From: Brevundimonas sp. UBA2388 | GTDB lineage: Bacteria > Pseudomonadota > Alphaproteobacteria > Caulobacterales > Caulobacteraceae | Assembly: GCA_002343425.1 (NCBI GenBank) | Contig: DDSO01000116.1 | Coordinates: 11,975-21,498 of the forward strand | Direction: 5' to 3' | DNA length: 9,524 nt | Shown here: positions 1 through 5,684 of the stretch, piece after piece | Layout: each line of letters begins with the position of its first letter | Position numbering within the stretch: the stretch's first letter is position 1 | Translations under genes and position numbers: made by a program | The notes under the pieces: model-generated | What the model was told of the DNA's origin: nothing | The model's database searches: none | Seen by the model: only the letters and a program-made list of their open reading frames with translations

Positions 1-1949
1 TCGTGGTCGACGACGCCATCGTCGTGACCGAGAACATCCAGCGTCGTCTGGATCATGGCGAACCGCCGTTGGTGGCGGCCGAGCGCGGAGCCCGTCAGGT
101 GTTCTTCGCCGTCGTGGCGACGACAGTGGTGCTGTTGGCGGTGTTCGCGCCGCTGCTGTTCCTGCCCGGCTATGTCGGCCGGCTGTTCGTGGAACTGGCG
201 GCGGCGATCGCGGCGGCCGTGGCGTTCTCCGCCTTCCTGGCGCTCACGCTTTCTCCGATGATGGCGTCCCGCATTCTGCGTCCTGCAAAGACCGGCGGCT
301 GGGTCGCGCGCAAGGTCGACCGGGCCATGGACGCCTTGCGCAACTCCTACCAGAACTCACTGCAGGCCCTGCTGGGCAAGCGGATCGCCGTCGCCGGCAT
401 GGTGGGGCTTATTGTGGCCGTCGCGGCGGGTGCGGGCTTCATGTTCGTCACCCTGCCCAACGAGCTGGTCCCGGCCGAAGACCGTGGCAGGGTGATGCTC
501 CGGGTCCAGGGGCCGGAAGGCGCCGGCTTCGACTACACGCGCAACATCATGATGGGGATCGAGCCGATCCTGGCCGAGTACAAGGCCAGCGGCGAGGCCA
601 GCAGCTATCTGGTCTCTGCTCCCGGCTTCGGCGGCGGCAGCTTCAACTCGGGCAACGGCAGCCTGATCCTGAGCGACTGGTCCGAACGCGACCGATCCGC
701 GGACGAGATCGCCCAGGAACTGAACGGCAAGCTGCGTGGCCAGACCGACGCCCAGGTCAACGCCTCGGTCCCCGGCGCCTTCCAGCGCGGCGGCGGCAAC
801 TCCAACTCGATCGAGATGGTCGTGACCGGCTCAGAGTATGAGGACATCTACAATTGGCTGCAGCCCGTGCTGGCTGCGTCATTGGAGAACCCCGGCTTTT
901 CGCGGCCGCGCCTCAACTATGAGCCGAACGCCCCGCGCCTGCTCGTCGAGGTCGATCCCGAGAAGGCGGCGGCCCTGGGTGTGTCGGCCCAGGCCATCGG
1001 ACGGACGCTGGAGACCATGTTCGGGTCGCGGCGCGCCACCACCTATCTGCGCGGCGGCCAGGAGTATGATGTCATCCTGCAGACCGAACGCGACGATCGC
1101 CGCAGCGTGGCCGACCTTGAGGCCCTGTATGTTGCGACCGGCTCGGGACAGCTGGTGCCGCTCTCGGCGGTGGTCACGACCTCGACATCCGGCGATACAC
1201 CCGACCGGCGGCGACTGGATCGTCAGCGCGCCATCTCGATCTCGGCGGATCTGAATCCCGGCACGACCCTGGTGGACGCGACCGAGTTCATGACGCGCGT
1301 CTCGCAGGAGCAGCCGCAGGGGGTCGTGAACACCCAGTGGGGCGGCGCGGCGCGGGATCAACAGGAGGCAGGCGGCGCGGTCGCCGCGGCTTTCGGCCTC
1401 GCGCTGTTGCTGGTCTTCCTTGTTCTCGCGGCCCAGTTCGAAAGCTGGATCACGCCGGCGGTCATCATGCTGACCGTACCTCTGGCCGCGGCCGGCGGTC
1501 TGTTCGGTCTGGTGATGGCGGGCTCCAGTCTCAACATCTACAGCCAGATCGGCCTGATCATCCTGATCGGGGTGGCGGCCAAGAACGGCATCCTGATTGT
1601 CGAGTTCGCCAACCAGCTACGCGATCAGGGCCGGTCCATCCAGGAGGCGATCATCGAGTCGTCTACCCTGCGGCTTCGCCCGATCATCATGACCTCGATC
1701 GCCACCGCCTTCGGCGCCTTGCCGTTGGTGCTGTGGCAGGGCGCCGGCGCAGGCAGCCGTCAGACCATCGGTGTGGTGATCTTCTCGGGGGCCATGTTCG
1801 CAACCCTGCTGACCCTGTTCGTCGTGCCGGTGATCTACGGCGCTCTGGCGCGCTTCACCAGGTCGCCCGAGTACACAGCCCGCAAGATCGAGGAGTGGGA
1901 GGCCCAGGAGGCAACCGCCAACGACGCGGTTCCGGCAGCGGCGGAATAG
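1..1949 (+). CDS. RND (HAE1/AcrB-type) multidrug efflux permease, 5'-truncated by window
   Basis: Inner-membrane proton/drug antiporter subunit that would work with a periplasmic adaptor and an outer-membrane channel to expel toxic compounds. The visible 649 codons match the C-terminal ~63% of a family usually 1020-1060 aa long. The window opens inside transmembrane helix 4, on the paired aspartates of the proton relay (VDDAIVV, Asp codons at 9-14, equivalent to AcrB D407/D408). The relay lysine is at codon 527 of the visible frame (AAKNGILIVEFA, AcrB K940-like). The spacing between the two sites, 524 residues, is close to AcrB's 533, so the second periplasmic domain between them is intact. 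Three hydrophobic helices follow and the C-terminus is acidic and alanine-rich. Frame 3 is already open at base 1, so the first GTG is an internal Val codon, not a start. The adaptor gene is probably upstream, outside the window. The substrate cannot be told from sequence. The gene converges on the cytochrome gene, with 3 bases between stops and no visible terminator. Confidence 0.94.
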   Translation, partial: VVDDAIVVTENIQRRLDHGEPPLVAAERGARQVFFAVVATTVVLLAVFAPLLFLPGYVGRLFVELAAAIAAAVAFSAFLALTLSPMMASRILRPAKTGGWVARKVDRAMDALRNSYQNSLQALLGKRIAVAGMVGLIVAVAAGAGFMFVTLPNELVPAEDRGRVMLRVQGPEGAGFDYTRNIMMGIEPILAEYKASGEASSYLVSAPGFGGGSFNSGNGSLILSDWSERDRSADEIAQELNGKLRGQTDAQVNASVPGAFQRGGGNSNSIEMVVTGSEYEDIYNWLQPVLAASLENPGFSRPRLNYEPNAPRLLVEVDPEKAAALGVSAQAIGRTLETMFGSRRATTYLRGGQEYDVILQTERDDRRSVADLEALYVATGSGQLVPLSAVVTTSTSGDTPDRRRLDRQRAISISADLNPGTTLVDATEFMTRVSQEQPQGVVNTQWGGAARDQQEAGGAVAAAFGLALLLVFLVLAAQFESWITPAVIMLTVPLAAAGGLFGLVMAGSSLNIYSQIGLIILIGVAAKNGILIVEFANQLRDQGRSIQEAIIESSTLRLRPIIMTSIATAFGALPLVLWQGAGAGSRQTIGVVIFSGAMFATLLTLFVVPVIYGALARFTRSPEYTARKIEEWEAQEATANDAVPAAAE

Positions 1950-1952
1950 GCT

Positions 1953-2441
1953 TCAGGACTGCGGCGTATAGCCCGTCTCGACCTTGAGGAAGGCGATCAC
2001 GTCGCGGCGATCCGCGGGATCAGGGATGCCGGCGAAGCTCATCTTGTTGCCTTTGAAGAAGGTGCGCGGGCTTTCCAGCCAGTCGTTCAGCCGGTCGCCG
2101 TCCCAGATAAAGTCCGCTTCCTTCAACGCGGCTGAATAGTTGAAACCGGGATGGGCTCCCGCCTGACGCCCGAACACGCCGTACAGATTGGGTCCGGTCA
2201 TGTTGGAGCCGCCCTCGGTAATGGTGTGGCATGAGCGGCAGCGGGCGAAGGCCCGACGACCGTTATCCAGATCCGCTGCGTTGTACGGCGCAGGCATGGC
2301 GGCCAACAGCGCCGCCTTTTCCGCATCCGTCGGAGCTGGCCGGGCCGGCGCGGTGGGCGCACCCGTCTGAGCCGGACCACGTTCCTGGCCGCAGCCGGAA
2401 AGTGCAAGAGCAGCGAGGGCGATCAGGGCAGGGCGGTTCAT
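1953..2441 (-). CDS. Class I c-type cytochrome, predicted lipoprotein
   Basis: A 162-aa single-heme electron carrier. The first 17 residues form a lipoprotein signal with lipobox LSGC, so Cys17 would be lipidated and the protein tethered on the periplasmic side. A Pro/Ala-rich linker (about residues 22-50) leads to the heme domain. Heme attachment is CRSCH (Cys68, Cys71, His72). The distal axial ligand is most likely Met134 in GNKMSFAGI. The motifs TGPNLYGVFGR and PxxFFKGNKM are typical of the cytochrome c2/c-550 (CycM-like) group. The ATG at 2441 is supported by GGAG about 7 nt upstream and by the signal peptide starting right there. The gene is divergent from feoA across 149 bp. It could pass electrons between the bc1 complex and a terminal oxidase, but the partner is not evident here. 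The family call is firm; the exact role is not. Confidence 0.92.
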   Translation of the reverse strand: MNRPALIALAALALSGCGQERGPAQTGAPTAPARPAPTDAEKAALLAAMPAPYNAADLDNGRRAFARCRSCHTITEGGSNMTGPNLYGVFGRQAGAHPGFNYSAALKEADFIWDGDRLNDWLESPRTFFKGNKMSFAGIPDPADRRDVIAFLKVETGYTPQS

Positions 2442-2466
2442 CTACGGTCTCCGGTCGTCTGCGTCT

Positions 2467-2494
2467 GTGATAGCCGAACCGTGACGGCGGACAA
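2467..2494 (-). promoter_or_regulatory. Candidate promoter of the cytochrome c gene
   Basis: On the minus strand TTGTCC (2494-2489) is followed after 14 nt by GCTATCAC (2474-2467). This matches the Caulobacter housekeeping pattern TTGACGS-N10-14-GCTANAWC at most positions. Transcription would start near 2460, giving a leader of about 19 nt with GGAG just before the ATG at 2441. The site was read by eye and no start mapping is available. Confidence 0.42.
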
Positions 2495-2517
2495 CTGGCT
2501 GCGGCGAGATGGCGGGC

Positions 2518-2545
2518 TGGACGAAGCCGAGTCGCACCTGATAAT
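2518..2545 (+). promoter_or_regulatory. Candidate feoAB promoter
   Basis: TGGACG (2518-2523, five of six bases of TTGACG) is followed after 16 nt by GATAAT (2540-2545, five of six bases of TATAAT). Transcription would begin near 2552, about 40 nt before the feoA ATG. The -10 lies inside an 11-bp palindrome, which would let a repressor block polymerase. It is about 23 bp from the cytochrome promoter on the other strand. Confidence 0.42.
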
Positions 2546-2548
2546 CAG
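2538..2548. promoter_or_regulatory. Palindrome over feoA -10, possible iron-regulator operator
   Basis: CTGATAATCAG is a perfect inverted repeat of 5-bp arms around a central A. It contains GATAATC, the half-site block of the classical Fur box. It is A/T-rich in a very GC-rich region and covers the putative -10 of feoAB, as expected for an iron-responsive repressor site. Full Fur boxes are about 19 bp and this is shorter, so Fur, another iron regulator, or chance are all possible. Confidence 0.35.
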
Positions 2549-2551
2549 TGT

Positions 2552-2577
2552 CAACAGGCGCCAGGCGCGCGCCGTTG
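2552..2577 (+). other. Predicted hairpin at the start of the feoAB leader
   Basis: CAAC-A-GGCGC (2552-2561) can pair with GCGCCGTTG (2569-2577): nine base pairs, one bulged A and a 7-nt loop. It begins at the predicted transcription start and ends 13 nt before the feoA ATG. No U-tract follows, so it is not a terminator. It may stabilise the 5' end or affect ribosome access, but a GC-rich coincidence is possible. Confidence 0.3.
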
Positions 2578-2590
2578 GTTCACGAGCGTG

Positions 2591-2899
2591 ATGCCCGATA
2601 CCCTGAAACTCAGCCAGGCCCGCAAGGGCGACCGTGGCGTTATCGTCCGTGTGGGCGATCATGCCCGGACTGACGAGCACGCGCTTGAGCTGGAGCGTCG
2701 GCTGCTGGAACTGGGCTTCGTCGAAGGCGCTCAGGTCGAACTGCTCCACGAGGGTCTGTTCGGTCGCGATCCCATCGCCATGAAGATCGACGACATGCGG
2801 GTCGCATTGCGCCGGCATGAAGCCGCCAGCCTGACGGTGCGATTCGAAACGGCCGCCGCGGCCGAAGTTGAGTCCATGTCGGAACAGGTCCCCGCCTGA
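2591..2899 (+). CDS. feoA: FeoA, ferrous iron transport accessory protein
   Basis: A small cytosolic SH3-like protein of 102 aa that assists FeoB in Fe(II) uptake. The family pattern is visible: an N-terminal LSQARKGDRGVI strand, then RRLLELGFVEGAQVEL, then the GRDPIAMKIDDMRVALRRHEA barrel strands. FeoA proteins are usually 75-90 aa; this one has a short acidic, Ala-rich C-terminal extension (about residues 85-102). I prefer the ATG at 2591 to the GTG immediately before it at 2588. The Shine-Dalgarno is weak (GAG at 2584-2586). The stop overlaps the feoB start by one base (TGATG), indicating translational coupling and probably matched synthesis of the two proteins. Confidence 0.92.
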   Translation: MPDTLKLSQARKGDRGVIVRVGDHARTDEHALELERRLLELGFVEGAQVELLHEGLFGRDPIAMKIDDMRVALRRHEAASLTVRFETAAAAEVESMSEQVPA

Positions 2900-4770
2900 T
2901 GGACATGGCGGTAAGGAGCGCGCGGGTCGCGCTCGTCGGAAATCCGAACAGCGGCAAGACCGCCCTGTTCAACGCCCTGACCGGCGCCCACCAGAAGGTC
3001 GCCAACTATGCAGGCGTGACGGTGGAGCGGAAGGAAGGCGTGATCCGCTCGGCGACCGGCCGTCCGATGTCGGTTCTGGATCTGCCGGGCACCTATTCCC
3101 TGCGCGCTCGCAGCCCCGACGAAGAGGTCACGCGCGACGCGGTGCTGGGCAGGCTGGCCGGCGAGGAATCGCCGGATGTGATCGTCGCCGTCGCCGATGC
3201 GACCAACCTGCGCCTGGTGCTGCGGCTGGTCCTGGAACTGAAGGCCGTTGGTCGGCCCATGGTGCTGGCGCTCAACATGTACGACATCGCCCAGCGTCAG
3301 GGCCTGCGGATCGATCTGGAGCGGCTGCGTGCCGAACTGGGTCTGCCGGTCGTGCCCACGACGGCGACGCGCAAGCGCGGCATTGAAGACCTGATCACCG
3401 CCATCGACGTCGCCGCGGGCGCGTTGTCTCCTTCTGCGGAGAGCGGCTGGTCGGCGCCGGACGCCGACGCCTTGCGCGGCGCGGCCCGCGAGGCCGAGCG
3501 GATCATGAAGGCCTGCGTTCGCCCGCCGGAGCGACCCGACACCCTGACCGGCCGGATCGATTCCGTCCTGCTGCATCCGGTCGGCGGACTGCTGATCCTC
3601 TGCGCGCTGCTGTTCGTGATGTTCCAGGCCGTGTTCACCTGGGCGACCCCGCTCATGGATGGCATCGAGGCGAGCCTCGGGGCCTTCGGCGGCTGGGTGG
3701 CTGCGGTCACGCCTGATGGCATCTGGGAGAGTCTGATCGTCGATGGCCTGATCTCCGGTGTTGGCAGCGTGCTGGTGTTCCTGCCGCAGATCCTGATCCT
3801 GTTCCTGTTCATCATCCTCCTTGAGGACTTCGGCTACATGGCCCGGGCGGCCTTCCTGATGGACCGGGTCATGGGTGGGGCAGGCCTGCACGGGCGGGCC
3901 TTCATCCCGCTGCTCAGCAGCTTCGCCTGCGCCATTCCCGGCGTGATGGCGGCGCGGGTGATCGACAGCAAGCGGGACCGGTTGACCACCATCATGGTGG
4001 CGCCGCTGATGACCTGCTCGGCGCGAATTCCCGTCTACACCCTGATCATCGCCGCCTTCATTCCGCACCAGACGGTCTGGGGTTTCGCCAGCCTGCAGGG
4101 GCTGGTGATGTTCGGTCTCTATGCCGCCGGAATCATCAGCGCCCTGGTCGTGTCCTTCGTCATCCGCAAGGTGTTCTGGCGCGGTGCCGTCGAGCCTTTC
4201 ATGATGGAGCTTCCGGCCTATAAAATGCCCGATCCCCAGAGCGTGGCGTTCAATCTGTGGCTTCGCGCTCGCATCTTCCTGGAACGGGCGGGACGGATCA
4301 TCCTGCCGCTGATGATCATTGTCTGGGCCCTGGCGACCTTCCCCTATCCGCCCCAGGGCGCGAGCCAGCCGGCCATCGACTACAGTTTCGCCGGCATGAT
4401 CGGCCACGCGCTGGAGCCCATCTTCGCTCCCATCGGCTTCAACTGGCAGATGGTCATCGCCCTTGTGCCGGGCTTGGCCGCCCGGGAAGTCGCGGTAGCC
4501 GCCCTGGGCACAGTCTACGCCGTCGCTAATCCCGAGAGCGCCACCAGCCTGCTGGGCGCGACCCTGGCCGCCCAATGGTCGCTGGCGACCGGGCTGGCCT
4601 TCCTGGCCTGGTACGTCTTCGCGCCCCAATGCGTGGCCACGCTGGGCGTTGTGAAGCGCGAGTTGAACTCGTGGAAATGGATGTGGGTGATGGTCATCTA
4701 CATGTTCGGCCTGGCCTATCTGGCGGCCTGGGTTGTCTACCGACTGGCTGTCGCGCTGGGCGGTGGCTAG
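2899..4770 (+). CDS. feoB: FeoB, GTP-dependent ferrous iron transporter
   Basis: The 623-aa membrane protein carries Fe(II) across the inner membrane and has an N-terminal G domain. G1 is GNPNSGKT (residues 14-21), switch I is VANYAGVTVE around Thr41, G3 is DLPG (61-64), G4 is NMYD (126-129), and a G5-like PTTATRKRG follows near 152. A short GDI-type linker runs to about residue 210. The channel domain starts at LLHPVGGL and has two inverted Gate-type motifs with conserved cysteines: SFACAIPGVMAAR (Cys344) and PLMTCSARIPVY (Cys373). A further conserved PQC cysteine (578) lies near the C-terminus. At 623 aa it is shorter than the ~770-aa E. coli protein, mainly in the linker and loops, but all catalytic and gate motifs are present. 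The start overlaps feoA. No feoC follows. An in-frame ATG at codon 3 is an alternative start. Confidence 0.97.
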   Translation: MDMAVRSARVALVGNPNSGKTALFNALTGAHQKVANYAGVTVERKEGVIRSATGRPMSVLDLPGTYSLRARSPDEEVTRDAVLGRLAGEESPDVIVAVADATNLRLVLRLVLELKAVGRPMVLALNMYDIAQRQGLRIDLERLRAELGLPVVPTTATRKRGIEDLITAIDVAAGALSPSAESGWSAPDADALRGAAREAERIMKACVRPPERPDTLTGRIDSVLLHPVGGLLILCALLFVMFQAVFTWATPLMDGIEASLGAFGGWVAAVTPDGIWESLIVDGLISGVGSVLVFLPQILILFLFIILLEDFGYMARAAFLMDRVMGGAGLHGRAFIPLLSSFACAIPGVMAARVIDSKRDRLTTIMVAPLMTCSARIPVYTLIIAAFIPHQTVWGFASLQGLVMFGLYAAGIISALVVSFVIRKVFWRGAVEPFMMELPAYKMPDPQSVAFNLWLRARIFLERAGRIILPLMIIVWALATFPYPPQGASQPAIDYSFAGMIGHALEPIFAPIGFNWQMVIALVPGLAAREVAVAALGTVYAVANPESATSLLGATLAAQWSLATGLAFLAWYVFAPQCVATLGVVKRELNSWKWMWVMVIYMFGLAYLAAWVVYRLAVALGGG

Positions 4771-4802
4771 GTTTCGGCTGCTCGCTCATCGCGTGACCAT
4801 GG

Positions 4803-4831
4803 TTGACAAGAGCGGGGCGTTGAGGCGAATC
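4803..4831 (+). promoter_or_regulatory. Candidate promoter of the 164-aa hypothetical gene
   Basis: TTGACA (4803-4808), a perfect -35, is followed after 17 nt by CGAATC (4826-4831), a poor consensus -10 but similar to the Caulobacter GCTANAWC element. It lies in the 85-nt gap after feoB and about 25 nt before the ATG at 4856. If real, the gene is transcribed apart from feoAB. Confidence 0.38.
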
Positions 4832-4855
4832 CCTTGATTGTTCTGGGGGAAATTC

Positions 4856-5350
4856 ATGCTGTCGCCGCTAAGACCCTTGTTGTGTCGACATGAGTTCTAT
4901 TGGTCCGAGCGGCATCAGTCCGATCTCTGCCGGCGCTGTGGCAAGACCCGTGTTGCGTCTGAACCGGCGTCCGCGGAAGCGATGCCGGCTGCGGGCGTGC
5001 GGAATGTAGAGGTTCCGTTCCTGATCGACGATCAGGACGTTGCCGGTCCGCTGAACAGCGCCTTCTTCGATATTCCGGCCTCGGACGGGTCGATGCCCGA
5101 ACCCAAGGTCCCTGTGCGCCGTACGCCGAGCGCGAAGGCCTTGAAGGCGCAGGCGTTGGAACGGCGCGAGAACCTCCTCGCCCTGCTGGATCGCATTGCG
5201 GAGGGTGGGCAGCCCAGCCGCAAGGATTCACTCGATGTGATCCTCGCCGTCATCGAAGACGCCCATTCAGCCGATCCGGTCTTGTTCGGGCAGGAGGCGG
5301 CCGGTCATTTCGCCCGGCTGCATGATGCGCGGAGCGGACTGATCTTCTGA
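4856..5350 (+). CDS. Hypothetical protein with N-terminal Cys/His cluster
   Basis: I do not recognise this 164-aa protein by name. The start at ATG 4856 is chosen over an in-frame TTG at 4838 because GGGGGA (4845-4850) sits 5 nt upstream. The N-terminus holds Cys10, His12, Cys25 and Cys28 in the pattern CRHEFYW-x8-CRRCGK, spacing that could bind one zinc ion. It resembles the short C-x-H-x3-W...CxRCG motif seen in some small phage and bacterial proteins. The middle (about residues 35-100) is low in structure signals, with a VPFLIDD patch and proline-rich stretches. The C-terminal third is predicted helical: KALKAQALERRENLLALL, then a DSLDVILAVIEDA helix. There is no signal peptide and no membrane segment, so it should be cytosolic. 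Codon use and GC content resemble the neighbours. It follows feoAB on the same strand but probably has its own promoter. It ends 9 nt before the convergent tRNA. Confidence 0.82.
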   Translation: MLSPLRPLLCRHEFYWSERHQSDLCRRCGKTRVASEPASAEAMPAAGVRNVEVPFLIDDQDVAGPLNSAFFDIPASDGSMPEPKVPVRRTPSAKALKAQALERRENLLALLDRIAEGGQPSRKDSLDVILAVIEDAHSADPVLFGQEAAGHFARLHDARSGLIF

Positions 5351-5359
5351 CGGGCGAGA

Positions 5360-5435
5360 TGGTGCCGGCTGCAGGAATCGAACCCGCGACATCCAGTTTA
5401 CAAAACTGGCGCTCTACCAACTGAGCTAAGCCGGC
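5360..5435 (-). tRNA. tRNA-Thr (anticodon UGU)
   Basis: The minus strand folds into a complete cloverleaf of 73 nt plus an encoded CCA (5360-5362). The acceptor stem is GCCGGCT/AGCCGGC with discriminator A. The D arm is GCTC-AGTTGGTA-GAGC. The anticodon stem CCAGT/ACTGG encloses the loop TTTGTAA, giving anticodon TGT (reads ACA and related Thr codons). The T arm GCGGG-TTCGATT-CCTGC carries the standard TTCGA. No intron or mismatch is seen. It stands alone, convergent with the hypothetical gene and divergent from the DUF486 remnant. Confidence 0.98.
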
Positions 5436-5497
5436 CGCCGTCTTGACGGGCGGCCCTTATGCTGGCGCATGGCGGACGACGTCAAGACGGGGCCGCC
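5433..5497. repeat. Interlaced inverted repeats between tRNA-Thr and the DUF486 remnant
   Basis: Three arms overlap here. CCGTCTTGAC (5438-5447) is exactly inverted as GTCAAGACGG (5481-5490). GGCGGCCC (5449-5456) is exactly inverted as GGGCCGCC (5490-5497). A compact repeat GGCCGCC/GGCGGCC (5433-5439 with 5449-5455) overlaps the first three bases of the tRNA. The long arms place TTGAC facing both ways, one copy being the tRNA -35. The pairs interlace, so they cannot form one simple hairpin. A regulatory role is unproven. Confidence 0.45.
5456..5485 (-). promoter_or_regulatory. tRNA-Thr promoter with GC-rich discriminator
   Basis: On the minus strand TTGACG (5485-5480) is followed after 18 nt by CATAAG (5461-5456), which shares ATAA with TATAAT. 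Transcription would start near 5449, about 14 nt before the mature tRNA 5' end. The bases after the -10 are GGCCGCC. Such a GC-rich discriminator is typical of stable-RNA promoters under stringent (ppGpp) control. That last point is inference. Confidence 0.55.
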
Positions 5498-5684
5498 ATG
5501 CCAATCTCCTTCGCTCACGTCGCATCGGCCGCCCTGCTGGTCGCGTCCAATTTCTTCTGAGACCCTGATCGTGTTCGCCGTCTTCCCGGTCACGTTCCCG
5601 GGGGCGAAGCCGACGATGCGTCATGCCGTCGGCTTCGCCCTGATCAGCGCCGGGGCGTGGTTCGTATTCCACGGACCTCTCTAG
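5498..5684 (+). pseudogene. DUF486 membrane protein remnant, internal deletion and frameshift
   Basis: Two fragments of one small membrane protein family (DUF486, drug/metabolite transporter-like, usually about 110 aa) lie in neighbouring frames. The ATG at 5498 opens a 20-codon piece ending LLVASNFF, then TGA at 5558. It matches the start of the family, where SNxF is normally followed by MTFAWYGHL. From 5559 the next frame reads ETLIVFAVFPV and runs 41 codons to TAG at 5682, ending GFALISAGAWFVFHGPL, the usual C-terminal helix. The intervening 50-60 residues, with the conserved AWYGHL and EYxxQVPANRIGY segments, are missing. The loss is not a multiple of three. The most economical reading is one deletion with both ends joined at about 5557-5560. 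The C-terminal frame can also be entered from a spurious ATG at 5469. No full-length product can be made. The stop shares a CTAG with the stop of the opposing DUF2891 gene. Confidence 0.78.

Noticed and set aside
2731..4629. A 632-codon open frame on the minus strand opposite feoB
   Set aside because: It lies antisense to a clear feoB. Its translation is rich in Gln, Arg, His, Asp and Gly with no hydrophobic core, as expected for the complement of a high-GC coding gene with strong third-position bias.
2899..4770. FeoB shorter than the E. coli protein taken as a truncation
   Set aside because: All G motifs, both gate motifs and the conserved C-terminal segment are present. Compact FeoB proteins near 600-630 aa are common, so it appears intact.
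4771..4855. Rho-independent terminator after feoB
   Set aside because: Only a short ACCATGGT palindrome (4796-4803) is visible, with no GC stem followed by a T-tract.
5469..5684. A 71-aa protein starting at ATG 5469
   Set aside because: Only its last 41 residues look like a real protein (DUF486 C-terminus). The first part is out of frame with the true N-terminus at 5498. It is treated as part of the pseudogene.
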